A stretch of DNA of 64,000 nucleotides from Isoetes taiwanensis (GCA_021234155.1 JAJEKV010000003.1:28503166-28567165); one strand, 5' to 3'; shown: positions 35,851 through 48,279, counted from the stretch's first letter. Made by a program: numbers and translations. Notes: generated by a model not told the origin, from the letters alone.

Positions 35851-37200
35851 GCCCTGGAGCATCTGGAACATTCTAGAACATTCTATTTTGAGGTTTTGCA
35901 AAGTTTCAAAAAGGTTGCTATTTTTAGACTGGGGTGCTTGCCCATGAGCATCTGAAACATTCTAGAACATTTTATTTTGAGTGTTTGCGAAGTTTCTAAA
36001 ACTTGCTATTTTTAGACTGAGGTGCTTGCCCATGAGCAGAAAACTTGCTATTTTTTTACTGAGGTGCTTACCCTGGAGCATCTGGAACATTCTAGAACAT
36101 TCTATTTTGAGGTTTTGCAAAAAGTTTCTAAAACTTGCTACTTTTAGACTGAGGTGCTTGCCCATGAGCATCTGGAACATTCTAGAACATTATGTTTTCA
36201 GCATTTGCAAAGTCTCAAAAACTTGCTATTTTTAGACTGAGGCGCTTGCCTATGTGCATCTACAACATTCCAGAACACTCTACCAGAAGATTCCAGAACA
36301 CTACCATCCTACTTTGAGCTTTTTCAAAGTCTCAAAAACTTTCTATTTTTAGACGGAGATGCTGCATCTGAAACATTCTAGAACATTCTATTTTGAGCTT
36401 TTGTAAAGTTTTTTTTTTTTTTTTTTTTTTGAAGTCAAGGATCTGTATATTCAAAAGATAAACGTTTTCATACATACAGTTGAGCCCAGAGCTGCTACCA
36501 CTTCTCGAATCCATGGATAGCAGTCCAAACTCTGAGCCTAGTACTCTTTTGCCTCTCTCAACTTCTTCTCCGTAGGATACTACAGGAGAGAAGGACTAAT
36601 TTCCTAGACTCTAATGACACAACTAAGGGCCAGCTACTGGACAAGAACTACCCGGCCTCTTCTCCAAAACAGATACTATGGGAGCTGAGTTCCTGTCTTT
36701 CCACATGCCCCAACTGCATCATTGCTTCAAAAAATAGGCCCATGAGAAAACTTTCTATTTTTAGACTGAGGTACTTACCCATGAGCTATTTTTAGACTGA
36801 GATGCGTACCCATGAGCATCTGGAACATTCTAGAACGTTCTATTTTGAGTGTTTGCAAAGTTTCTAAAAACTTGCTATTTTTAGAATGAGATGCTTGCCC
36901 ATGAGCATCTGGAAGATTCTAGAACATTCTAGAAGATTCTAGAAGTTTCTATTTTGAGTGTTTGCAAAGTTGCAAAAAACTTTCTATTTTTAGACTGAGG
37001 TGCTTGCCTAGGAGCACCTGCAACATTCTAGAACATTCTATAATTCTTGCAAACTTTTAGAAAATTCCAGAACATTCTATTTTGAGCTTTGCAGAGTTTC
37101 AAAAACCCTTCTATTTTTAGACATTCTAGAAGATTCCAGGACATTCCAGGACATTCTAGAAGATTCTAGAGCCATCTAGAACATCCTAGGACATCCTAGA
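35440..37200. repeat. Satellite of heat-shock-element units
   Basis: About ten units of roughly 85-110 bp share TTTTTAGACTGAGGTGCTTG, CCCATGAGCATCTGGAAC, ATTCTAGAACATTCTATTTT and GAGTGTTTGCAAAGTTTC. Each carries GAACATTCTAGAACATTC, which is four contiguous alternating nGAAn pentamers: a perfect heat-shock element. The unit at 36911-36950 holds eight such pentamers. A retroelement fragment interrupts the array at about 36408-36750. Confidence 0.9.
36408..36750 (-). mobile_element. Retroelement 3' fragment inserted in the HSE satellite
   Basis: A 22-bp T run at about 36409-36430 followed by about 310 bp of unrelated sequence interrupts the array, which resumes with AAACTTTCTATTTTTAGACT at 36750. 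On the minus strand this is a non-coding segment ending in poly-A, as expected for a 5'-truncated LINE or SINE. No convincing TSD. Confidence 0.6.
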
Positions 37201-37261
37201 GCATCCTTGAAATATATGGCAATCACCCTTAACTATATGTGAACTTTTATTTTTTTCAAGA

Positions 37262-37455
37262 AACCAATGCTTTGCCTAGTGGTAAGGATGGGGGGTTTGG
37301 GGGGCAATGTCTAGAGTTCGAATCCCCCCCCACAGCCAAGAAGTTTTAAAGTGGATGGGGGGAATGAGGATGGCCGAGATCGCACTGGCGCCTCCTTAAT
37401 CGTCGATGGGGGCGGACTTACTCACTCACATATTCTCGGATACTATTTTTTTATT
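37262..37455 (+). mobile_element. tRNA-derived SINE
   Basis: TTGCCTAGTGG (37272-37282) fits an A box and AGTTCGAATCC (37315-37325) fits a B box with one mismatch, at tRNA-like spacing. The flanking stems do not form an acceptor arm. A tRNA-unrelated body of about 110 bp follows, ending before TTCTCGGATACTATTTTTTT. There is no long A tail. Confidence 0.7.
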
Positions 37456-39685
37456 AGATTAAGATTTATACGTTGATTGTTATAAACAATTGAGTACTAC
37501 CTTTGCATAGGCCAAAATTTACACTAACATAAGATTAGTCGAACATGCTATCTTTAGCTTCAAATGCGACAGATAGGAATAAATGCATGAAAAAGCAATG
37601 GTGAATATATAGTTCCTTATTCGATCATTTAACGAGGGCAATATTATTTTGACCAGTTTGATTTTGAAGGCATATCAAGGCCATGTTTGGCAAACGACGA
37701 AGTACCTACAGGATTGAACAAATGGGGGAAATAAAAAAAATAAAGGCTCTGTTTGCCCGGATTTAAAAAAAAAAAACTGATTCAAGCATCAAAATGGAGC
37801 CAAAAGATGGATCTCTTTGAAGCTGCAGGTGATACAGGATAGGGGCCCGGCTGTGGTAGCAGACGACCGTAGAGGTAAACAACATCAGCAGCAGCTCCAA
37901 CAGGATCAGCTGCTTGGTGAAGGGATTGAAGCTAATAATAATAATGCCAGTAAAAAGCGTCTGGAAGATGGGATAAAGCTGCCCCTTCCACATCTAGGGC
38001 TGCCTCTACTCTTCTGTGACCAAGACCAGTGTTTTTACTTACAGGATCAATGGGGCTCAATCTGGGCGACTGAGTATCCGATTTCATAGCATGCTAAGGG
38101 TCTCCTGGGAAGGAAAAATCGGCAAGCATTCATCTATCTACTTCAGAAGACTATGGCTGGCACTTGCAAATCTGCAGACTGTAGTCCCCCTTCAGAAACT
38201 TAGACAATAAACCAGAGCACTGAGCTTGATTCGACAGCCTGGAGATTAACTTCACAAAGGTAGCAAAAATAATTCACAGCGTAGAAAGAACAGGCCGGAA
38301 ATATAAGAACAGGCCGGAAATATAAGAAAGAAATAATTCCCAAAGAATAGGCCGGAAAGATAAGAACTGCTGCTACTGCGTGAAATCGAAAAAAAGGCAG
38401 GGGATTCGAAAACAAATTCGGAAATAGGGGGCATACCTTATATGAAGTTTGCTTGCAGTCTTAGTGAGGCTTAGCGAATTGAAAAAACTGGGCGATCTAA
38501 GCCTATTTATACCCAGAGAGATCCACAGTTTGATCCATAGAAATCTTCCTAAATCCAGGCAACATCCGGAACCACCACAAATTTTCCACGTGCCTCAGAT
38601 TATGGTGCCAGCGTCAATAGAAAGATGCCAATCTAATATACCTGACAGAATCAGGGATGAATCATCGTTCTGACAGAATCAAGGTGACAGAATCAGGGAT
38701 GAATCTTATATACATATGAATCATGGTGAATCATCGTGCTTACATCACGGTGAACCAGCTGTCTCAACAGCCCAGGAAGCCATCTCTAAAATAGCCATCT
38801 CTGTGTTTACTTGCTCCCTGTGCTTGGGCGGATTGCCATGCTGCCTCTTCTAAGACCCAAATCTGCTTTTCTGATCGGCTTAACATTAATAAATTGCAAA
38901 TTCGAGATGCAAATTTTGCCTTTCCTCTCTTTTTTTGGGTTTATGCCTTACAGAGCCATCGACCTTCTCTGGAGCTTTGCCGGAATAGAGCGAAAAGAAA
39001 GCCCTAAAAGGGCCCAAAAAATTTAATGGGCAGGAAATGTTTTTGGAGAATGAGCAACGCAGATGCGCTAAAGATGCTAATAGCTATAGCTCTGTTGTTG
39101 GCTTGATGTACACTCGTCCGCCGGAATAAGATGGACCCTGTAGCAACGCATAAAGCCCCAATTCATTGGTAGCAAAAACTTCTTGTGGATCTCTGAGAAA
39201 TATTGATGGCAGAGGATCTACCGAGGAACCAGACGATTCAACAAATCAACAGCAAGAAATTGCGATGTTTCACGGGGTAGATTTGATTATGAAAAGGACA
39301 GTATGGTTAATAGGGTAAACCCCTAAAAAATAGGGCGGCGGAGAAATTTTTTGATACGTGTCATATTAACATGCCTTTCAATTGCGGCGGAGAACGACTA
39401 CTACCGCGGAACCAAGAAAAAAAAAGAAAAATGAGAGATTGGCTTATATATGTGTAGATAAATTTATATTCTTACCCTAAAAAAAAAAAAAAAAAAAGTG
39501 GTGTCAAAGCAAGACGAGGGGTTGCCCTCCCGGTGGAGAGTGTGTGTTTTCATGGGTTCTGTTTCGCTCTTTTGTGTTGAGTCTTGTTGGCACTGTGTAT
39601 ACATCCCATGGTATGTTGTAGGGCTCCCTGGACGTTAAAATAATGTATATCTATCTATTTATATCTATCTACTAAGTGCCCACCA
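37456..39685. other. No firm gene; small repeats
   Basis: A 90-codon open stretch at 37817-38089 is Gln/Asn-rich and unrecognised. Tandem copies of AGAACAGGCCGGAAATATA lie at 38283-38370, and direct repeats of GACAGAATCAGGGATGAATC at 38642 and 38690. Nothing else is supported. Confidence 0.4.
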
Positions 39686-39689
39686 CCTT

Positions 39690-39955
39690 AATGTCGAGAT
39701 TGGATAATGGATGAAGATAGCGCACAAATATAGATTATGTCGGACATGTCAGGCAAGTAAGGTTGAAGACGAGGAACATGTAATTTTGCAGTCTCCAACA
39801 TACCAAGCTACCTGGGACATGTTTGAAATTGGTGGTATAGCTAATGAAAGCAACTATCGTAAAAATTTTTGAATGTGTTCTTAGTGATGAAGAGGAGTCG
39901 CCTGATGATGGGCGGCTCATTTTTGGGGAATCAAATGCAGGCATTACGATGTAAC
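39690..39955 (+). pseudogene. Retroelement zinc-binding tail fragment
   Basis: The frame reads RLCRTCQASKVEDEEHVILQ, then SPTYQATWDMFEIGG, resembling the C-terminal 'CR.C...vEDE.Hvll.CP.Y' zinc cluster of non-LTR reverse transcriptases (the second Cys is Ser here). A frameshift near 39870 continues as FECVLSDEEESPDDG. No reverse transcriptase is nearby. Confidence 0.45.
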
Positions 39956-40289
39956 GGCGTAAATCCCTCTCAATTTTATCACGTATGTGCTAGCCCAAAA
40001 ACATAAAGACAGTTGGGCAGAACATCTGCCCACCCCCCGGATATTTCTTCAATAGATTTGAGCAAATCCAAAGCTCATAATCTTGAGCTCTGGTTGGTCG
40101 AACGATATCTTGTGCATGTATTTGTACATTATGTTTATTATCTAACTATTCAATGTTTATAATTCAATGGCTAGAGTTTAAAACATATGTAAAAATCAAT
40201 AACTCGCAATTATGGCTCCACAAAAACCTGATCATGCCATGTGGAGCATCTTCAAAGCCTGAAATCTCAGCAAGCTTCACCAACGGATC

Positions 40290-40595
40290 TCTTACTGGAC
40301 TTTTCAAGGATTTACCTAGCATTCTGCTAAATTTATCGCATACCCTGCTCCTTCAACCTACATTTTGAACCCAAAACAGCAAACAACTATTAGCATTCTG
40401 TTAAATTTATCGCACATCTTGCTTCTTCAACCTACATATTGAATCCAGAACAGCAAACAACTATTACTCGACTTTTCAAGGACTTACCTAGCATTCTCCT
40501 TACTTGACTTTTCAAGGATTTACCTAGCATTCTACTAAATTTATCGCACATCTTGCTCGACCCTACATTCTGAACCCAAAACATCAAATAATTAA
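40290..40595. repeat. Imperfect tandem repeats
   Basis: GGACTTTTCAAGGATTTACC, TAAATTTATCGCACATCTTG and ACCCAAAACAGCAAACAACT recur two or three times in varying order, with units of about 70-110 bp. Confidence 0.8.
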
Positions 40596-40864
40596 TTTTC
40601 ACGTTACATGTGTTACATGTGTCTGTTTACCAGACATTTCTAAGATGTCAACAACGCCTTTGCGCTCCGCGCGTCGGCACTGCTTCTATCTCCCATATCT
40701 CCCAAGACATTCATATATACAAAAAGGAATCACTTAGACATAGGGCACCACTTAACCATAAAGTAAATGATACTTGCTCCAAAGTTCCCTTTTGGTGTTT
40801 ATTCAGCTATTGGTTCCATTCATCAAACCCTACCTTCTTGTCATTTGTGACCAAAACTTCTAAC

Positions 40865-41070
40865 AAGCAAATTACGTTAACATTTATTGATTGTCATATC
40901 AAACATTCCAAATGCCTACAATGCCAGATCACATGTTACATGCCAGCTACCACGGTAGAGCCGCCTCCTCCTAACAAGCAAATTAAGTTTAACATTTATT
41001 GATCAAACATTCAAAATGGCTACAATGCCAGATAAAATATTACATGCCAGCTACCACGGTAAAGCCACCT
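40865..41070. repeat. Direct duplication of about 105 bp
   Basis: TAACAAGCAAATTA...AACATTTATTGAT...CTACAATGCCAGAT...CATGCCAGCTACCACGGTA occurs at about 40862-40960 and 40973-41063. It lies just downstream of the F-box gene stop. Confidence 0.85.
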
Positions 41071-41116
41071 CCTCCTCCTCCTCCTCCTCCTCATCATCAT
41101 CATCATCGTCATCTTC
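41064..41116. repeat. (TCC)n(TCA)n microsatellite
   Basis: Eight or so TCC units are followed by six TCA units. On the minus strand, in one frame, this would add an acidic Asp/Glu tail to the F-box gene's last exon, but the frame I chose stops earlier. Confidence 0.85.
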
Positions 41117-41137
41117 AGAGTCATGTTCAAACAAATC

Positions 41138-41855
41138 TAGATTAACACCATTTTCTGCACCATACAGGAATCTATATCCACCAGTGCATGCCAGGCATAT
41201 AGATCCATTTCCTCTTGAGGTACTGTCTTTTGTACTTTGAATCTCGATCCTTTCACCAATTTAGTATGCCTCACGACAATGTTTCCATTCTCAATTTTAG
41301 TCTCATAGCCTGAAAATGGCCTACCCTGGATATTAACATGGCAAATCCTGCAAAGAGTGTTACCAAATTAATCATTTGGCACAAAAAAACATGAACCATA
41401 TAATTGTAAGCACAAAGAAATTACCAAATATAATACAGCTGGTCAGTTTGTTGAGTTTGAATTCGGCCTAAGAACTCCACTTGGACTATACCTCCAATAC
41501 AAAGGACAGGCCTAGGAAGCCTAAATGTTTGCAATGTATCCGACTGCCATACATAAGCAGACAGCATCAACATGTTGGCCATCAATAAAAATATACTCCC
41601 AGATAAAAGCATATTTACTTGTCCCAATTTTCTATAGGCTATCTTGCCTTAGACACCCAAGAAATATCTATGAGAAGTAGAGAGAAGTAACCTGCTCCAT
41701 GAGAAATTTTGGCGACACATACGTCCATAAATAGCCTGCCTTATTTTGCGCCTTGGGCTGTTTGGAATCTTCTTTCTGACTAGGATGAATTTCTTGACCT
41801 AATCTTATGCGAACAAACTTAGAAGAATATACAGGCTTGCCATATTGGAAAAAGG
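41138..41855 (-). CDS. F-box protein of the At4g00755 type, last three exons
   Basis: Three minus-strand exons join in frame with consensus splice sites. Exon 41855-41692 has AFFQYGKPVYSSKFVRIRLG and WTYVSPKFLMEQ; exon 41543-41425 has SDTLQTFRLPRPVLCIGG then VQVEFLGRIQTQQTDQLYYI; exon 41347-41138 has HVNIQGRPFSGYETKI and ends in TAG. This order and wording match the C-terminal half of plant F-box proteins like Arabidopsis At4g00755, thought to be SCF substrate receptors. Introns are 77 and 148 bp. The N-terminal F-box exons were not found; a 3.9-kb TIR element begins 0.84 kb upstream. All splice sites are intact and no stop interrupts, so the gene may be live. Confidence 0.78.
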
Positions 41856-42698
41856 CTGCAAGAAAGAAGAAATCAACAAATAAGACTATTTGTGTCAACA
41901 CATGTACACTCACTGACATGTCAAAGCACCAAGAGAACCTCTTTATTCTTGGCAAGCTTAATAATATCAATCCTAGAAGTATAACTTATATCTCAAATGC
42001 AAAAGTTGTTCAGATATTGAAAAGGACACATGAGGACTTGAGAACTCAAGAAGACTCAAAATTGGGGTTGAAAATAGTAATACGATACGCACTGGATTGT
42101 ATTCAACACTAACAGACAAATGTGGAATAGGGAAGCACATCTTGTTTCTTTAGGATCTGATAGACATGTCTTGATCACTGTCTAAACATGTTTTTCTTTC
42201 AGCAGATAAGATATGCCAATCATCCAATGCATCAAATGTTTGGCTTTGGCATTTTATTTGCTCGGCCTGCAAAAAAGTCTTTGCAAGTTGAAGAGAAACT
42301 GGGCGCAGCAATGTTCTTTTACTATCCCCTGTATGTCATAGAACGAAGCCTCATCAATAACAGGAACATGAAACAACTCAAGAATAATGAAGGGACCCTT
42401 GGCCAGTGTAGAATTATATCGCAGATTGATGCTCAGAAAAACATGCAAATCTGGTAGCAAGATTGGAACATATCTACTGTTGCACCAGGTCGACGAGGAT
42501 AGAAGCTTACCGCACACTCTCTCAACATGTAGCACTAAATGGATAAAAGTTCTAAATGTTTGAAGCCATAAATTAACATCCATTTATTTCTGGAATTGCT
42601 GCAAAAGCACATACAGCAGAAAATGTGAACAATGTATCAAAGTTCAAACATATGCTACACATTAAAAATTACAGTGGTGAGAAATGCACAAATCATTA

Positions 42699-45600
42699 GG
42701 GCGGATTTGGGGTCTCAAAATGGCCCATATCTTGGATGCCAGAATTCCACGTCATGTTTCTCGCGACCAATGATGTTTGCGCATTTTTTTCCAAAGTCAG
42801 TATTAGTTGGCAAGTAGAAAGAGGAGCAGGCTTACTTGGCATCCACATGGCGAAATTTCATAGGACATGTTTGTGCATTCATTGCAACCACATTAATGGC
42901 CCGCATTTTTCGAAAATCGTATCGCGGACCAAAATAATGGCTACTTTTCCCGCCTACTGTGCACATGCCCACATGCACCAACCACCTTATCAAATTTTGG
43001 CACCAAGATTTCCATTGTTCATATTAGCGCCGCTACGTGCATCCTCTCCGTCTTCGCTCTTCATTTGGAATCCAAGTTTCCAATAGTGTCTGTGTTTTTG
43101 CGGGGCGAGCATAGAGTTAAGCAACAACGGCGGGAGGCGATAAAGCGGACAAGCAAACGTGACGCGTTACATGCCATGTTTTTACTACCCAAATTTTCAT
43201 TCTGAAGTTTTCCTACTTTTCAGCTCTTCCCATTCATCGTATTGCTCCCTGCCATTCATTCTTACAATTCAACGACCGATCGATCTGACGGTGGAAGGAT
43301 ACCTATCCATAGGCTCGTGGATGAGAATGCTATCCTTAACGAAGGGTGACTATGGAGTTACATCGCCGGAGTGACATTCATACACAATGAATAGGTAGAA
43401 CTATAGGGTTCAAAATAAATGCTATGGATAGTATATTGCAAAAAAAAAAAGGGAAGGGAGGGGGGGAAGGGATTTGAAGAGGAGGATATTTGCAAATTTG
43501 CACCCTCAATAATACATGGATCACACCATGCGAAAATGCATATGCACTTTGTAAATGTGTAGTGAGATTTCGCGTCATGTGATCCTTGCTTCTTTTTTCT
43601 TCCCTCTTCTTGATTTATATTCACTCACTGAATCAAATATTTTTCTTTGGGCTATATTTATCAGATGTCGGGGATTTGAGACTAGGGAAAAGCATTACTA
43701 GCATCGTTGTTGTCTAACATATGGACATAAGAGATATGCTTTTCCAAGATATACATTCAGGGCAATGGGCATCTAGTTTTACGTTGTAAAGTTGTGGGAG
43801 CCGAGCTTGAAAGTCGTCCCATGACCTCTTTTAAGCGAATTGTGCAAGCCTTATGAGAATGGTGTCCTTGCAATGGAGAAATGTTTGATAAGACGTGCAT
43901 CCAGGGTTGTTGAAAAAATGAGTTACAAAATATTTGCTCCATTAGAGGTGTTTACTAATGCCACGACACAAAAGATCTAAAGATATATTGTATAAAATGT
44001 CGCTTTCATGAGCCTTTGGATCAGTTAACTCAAAGTGTCACATATGGAAACATTGTTAGGTTTGATAAAATAACATAAAAATCTTATTTAATAAAGCTTT
44101 GATTGTTGGTAAAGTGTTGGCTTATTGATTAAGTGTTTGTATTTTGCTTTGGGACCCTCTTTGAAAAAGTTTAGTTCATAAAACATAATATAACTTGGAA
44201 TGATACATATTTTATATGCAAATGGGAGACTATTGATGAGGGACTTGGTGTTATTATCTATTGACAACAAACAAGAAAGTGGATCACACCATGCGAATTT
44301 AGTATATTCCAACCTTTTAGCTTATACAAAATTCGCTTGGTGTGATCTTTTTGGAAAAAGATGACTTCCTATAGTAAAATTACTTTGATTATCTTTTAAT
44401 AAAAGAAATATATATGTGTCTTATTTGAAGTTAAGTGTGGATATGTGACGTGCTCATTTATTGATAAAGTATTTGCTTTTTGAAAAAGGCTAATAACTTT
44501 ACGTACTACTAGAGTTGGTAAAGTATTTTAAATGCAAATAGGATGCTTGATGTGATCCTTCTTAAAAAAAGATATGCTCTTTGAAAAGGACTAATAACTT
44601 TATGCACTTAGGGTGGTAAAGCATTAAATGAGAAGGGGTACTTGTGTTTAATTTTAATTTGACAACAAATAAGAAAGTGGATCACACGATGCGAATTTAG
44701 TGTGTTCCATTTTTGTTGCATATGTACTATTCACTTGGTGTGATCCTTCTTGAAAAATAATATGCTCTTTGAAAAGGGATAATGACTTATGTACTTAAGA
44801 GTGGTAAAGGATTTTAGATACAAATAGGAATGAGTACTTGTGTTTAATTTTAATTTGACAACAAATAAGAAAGTGGATCACACCATGCGAATTTAGTGTG
44901 TCCCTTTTTTTTGCATATGTATTATTCGCTTGGTGTGATCCATCTTGAAAAAAAAAATAGCTTTCAAGTAAAAGGAAAGAAAGAAATATCATATTTAAAG
45001 TGTAAAGTGTTAGTATGTAAAGTGTTGGTTGATTAAAATACTATTTGTTTATGCTAAGTTGTAAGTTCAATATTTGTGTTTCTATTTACTTTTTTACGCA
45101 AGGATCACACCAGGCGAATTTCTTATATGCAATTACTTCTGCGCATGAAGATTTTGCATCATATGATCCTCTTTAAACAAGGATGGCTTTGACCTTCAAT
45201 GTTCATAAATTTTATGAATGTTTGCATATAAGAATGTCACATATCATATTTTTTTAAAAAATGGTCATCAAATGGATAACTAGTCAAAGAGTTCTTCTAC
45301 TACTTAAAGAGTTTCAAGACTCATTTTTGCTATAATTTAAATAGCAATAGATTTTTAAAGGAATCTATTGTGAAAGTAGTCAAAGACTTCTTGTATTAGA
45401 GTTATCTAAACACAAACACCATAAACTTTGTACTTCAAGGATTATATAAACCCTTCGCAACATTTATTAGCATCTTCACGGACATTTCCCCTTCCTTATC
45501 GGAAGCAGCTCATCTCAAGGAACTGTATTCGATTCCGAATGCCTTCATCCTCTCTCAATCTCTCACAATATCCCAGGAGGCCAGAGTTACCGTCACCACA

Positions 45601-46637
45601 AAATTGGACTAAACTTGAAACGTCCCTAAATGACGGTTTCTTGCCACTCAACGGATCCAATGGATATAAACTGCCATCTGCCCAAATGTCGACACTTTTT
45701 GAGCCTGCAAGACGCAACACGTCGAGGTCTAAGTTCTTATTTTTTAGACCTCCTTTTTTGCGATTGAAGACTGGAGCATATTCGCGGAGTCGGGTTGGAT
45801 CCTTATCCACACATCATTTGGAGCTTCCATATCGCGTGGATCGCGCATGTAAAATGAAGGTGTACAATTTGTATGCCCCAGCATAATTCGCTTCGTGTGA
45901 GCCGAACGTCCGTACTAACCTCGTTTTTTGAAATTTGCAACGTGCATATGGAAATCGAAAAGTCCATTCTCCTACAATCCATGCTTTTATACATTAAGCA
46001 AATTCAAATTTCGAATTGTAGGGGGTGGGAAGCCTGTATTGGGATGAAGTAAAGATCCCGGTTAATGTTGGGTTCACATGGACGAATCACTGGTTGGCTT
46101 AAAACCTGTTGAACTTGGGCTGAGGCAAAAAAATTCAGACCCGTTTTGGAAAATCAGCCCTCGCAAGATCCAACTTGCGTAGCTGATGCAGCGCTGAATT
46201 TTTTAATCGGTGCTGACTCCGCTAGAACTCAGCGGAGGGCCTAAACTTCTCCATGTGAACCACCCATAAGGCGCAGCCGCAGCGTCTCGAAATGAAAGTC
46301 TGATACAAAGCTTCAACCTACACATTCAAATTTTGAAATGTGGAAGGCGGGAAGCTTGTATGGCCATGGCCTCTAAATGAAATAGCGCAAGAATCGGTGA
46401 CGCGCACGCTTGGTATCTGACAAACCAAGAGACACGTGTTGCATCAGTCTGTCTGACAACCAACAGAATTAAATACATATGGCGCCATGAATGCGCGATC
46501 CCCCTTATTCCGGGAGAATATTCCAAGTAAATCTGTAATGATGAGATTTTGGTATCCTAGGTGGCATGGGAAAAAAGGAGCGGAAATATGACGTGGAATG
46601 GCTGATAGGAGGCCATTTTGAGACCCCAAATCCGCCC
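42699..46637. mobile_element. 3.94-kb TIR element containing stem-loop repeats
   Basis: The left end reads GGGCGGATTTGGGGTCTCAA and continues AAATGGCC. The right end is its exact reverse complement over 27 bp, with further similarity (ATTCCACGTCAT) inside. Flanks read ATTA and TAAT, consistent with a TA target. The inner part holds five stem-loops and about 200-bp tandem units (43.5-45.2 kb). An open minus-strand frame of 104 codons (45810-45496) is not recognised. No transposase domain is visible, so it is probably non-autonomous. Confidence 0.7.
43518..45169. repeat. Five regularly sized stem-loops, GGATCACACC...GGTGTGATCC
   Basis: Stem-loops lie at 43518-43585, 44281-44347, 44679-44746, 44875-44941 and 45102-45169, all 67-68 bp. 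Each begins GGATCACACCATGCGAA (variants), has a loop of about 30 nt, and closes with TTCGCTTGGTGTGATCC (variants). The middle ones sit in a tandem unit of about 198 bp containing AAAGATATGCTCTTTGAAAA and TTGACAACAAATAAGAAAGT. A decayed half-copy lies near 44541. Confidence 0.9.
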
Positions 46638-46639
46638 TA

Positions 46640-48220
46640 ATGCAAATCAATTTATTGACCTTGAGCCAAAAGATGATGTGACTAGTTTGAGCCGCAAGGA
46701 ATATATGGGGTTTGACATTGAATCGCAATGCATATTAGTTGTGTAAATTTGCAAATTTAGAACCTATCAGGTAAATTGAATGAGGAGTATCTTTATTGTT
46801 ATAAGAAATGTAATAGCAAAACATGGAGGAACCTCAAATTCTCAGCAAACCGCACCATGGTTGACATGATAGTAGAATGGTTAGTTCTACTATGGAAGGA
46901 TCTACTTTTGGTTAGACTGTCCCCTTTTCTGGCTCTCTTTGCTTCGATTCATCCCGGTCCTTGTAGCATGCTTGACAGTCTTTGCTTTTAAAATCCACCA
47001 GGATGAAAAATCAACTGCTCACAGGGATTTGGCATGATAGCAGAATGGTTATTTCTACTATGAAAGGATCCACCCCAGGGTAGAATGTCCCCTTTTCAAG
47101 TCCATCGGGATGAGAAATCAATTGCTCACGGGTTGGGAGCATCCTAAGTTGCACTAGTGAGCTAAAGGATGGCTTACCACTGTTTGACTGTGATGAATGT
47201 TTTCGAACAAATGTGGATTTTCATCTGCTGTTCCACTTCTGTCGGAATCTTTATTTCCTATCATAAATTTTTTAAGATTATTCTGCATTAGAAGCAAAAA
47301 GCTCCAGCCTGTAGAGTCGTGTTTATACTTAAGTTATTTTCCATCTTAAATTCTTAAGATTGTTCCACATTAAAGGTAAATGCATCCATTCTGCTAAAAG
47401 CTCTAACTTGGAGAGTTGTGTTCTAACAGGTTGGCTGTTTAACGCTTTAAAAAGATTAAAGTTGTGAGTTTCTCAATTACCTCTGGAGCCTAAGTTCCGT
47501 CATACTTAAAAGCTAGCTTGTCCTGTGGAATGAACACTTTGTTAGAACCAAAATGCAATCAAGACACATCTCAAACTACAACCATACCATGCCATACTTT
47601 GAGAAAGAATTTACTGCCCAAATTATATGGCAGACACATATGCCAAGAATGTGTAAAATGAGTCAACAGATATTAACAATCACTCTTAAATTCATATTAT
47701 TCCCATCAAAATGGACTGAATCAAATTACTTAATCTATAGAATCCCAATTTATCCTTAGAAAAAAAAAACATAAAACCCTGTCCGTTAAGCATATATACC
47801 ATAGCTCCAAAGCCAGCCAGCCATAGGAGTTTCAACATGTCAGAAGCCTAAGCATCATACATAGCTATGAACTTATATCCGTAGACCTGGTCCCTATACA
47901 TTTTCGTTCTCATGACAGTAGCAAAACATGCCATATATTACTTCTACTCTTTTATGCTTCCAACTGATATCCTATTAATTTTTCTTAGCTGTTGTTATCC
48001 TGTAGCATCATTTACACATCATCAGACTAATAGTCTTAGCATCTAAATATCATATAGCTTAGCCTTTAAACATGCCCATCATGCTATATTAAATTTTCTA
48101 GCGTGGTTAGTCTCTTTTGTAATTTCCACATAAAGTACCTGCTGACGAAATGCCATTGCCAATGGCTGGCCTGCATAAAAAAAATACCTTATTGCATCAA
48201 GAGTGAAAACTGGAACACAA
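46640..48220. other. No gene recognised
   Basis: Short open frames only. Two loosely similar phrases around GAATGGTTATTTCTACTATG (46875 and 47040) suggest an old duplication. It may be intronic to the F-box gene. Confidence 0.35.
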
Positions 48221-48227
48221 GGATCAC

Positions 48228-48279
48228 CTGTGATGAAGAAAAGATCACCTGAAACATAATAGGAAAGCTCTGTGGCATA
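48228..48279 (-). CDS. Candidate upstream exon of the F-box gene
   Basis: A 52-bp minus-strand stretch between TCTTACAG and GTGATC reads YATELSYYVSGDLFFIT. At4g00755-type proteins have a similar '..ETLsYkLvsDLcviTE' segment shortly before the 'AFFQ.G.PIYS' block. Phase fits the exon at 41855, but the match is short and about eight expected residues are unaccounted for. If right, the intron is about 6.4 kb and contains the TIR element. Confidence 0.3.

Noticed and set aside
37262-37340. A tRNA gene
   Set aside because: A and B boxes fit, but no acceptor stem or anticodon arm can be formed; SINE head is the better reading.
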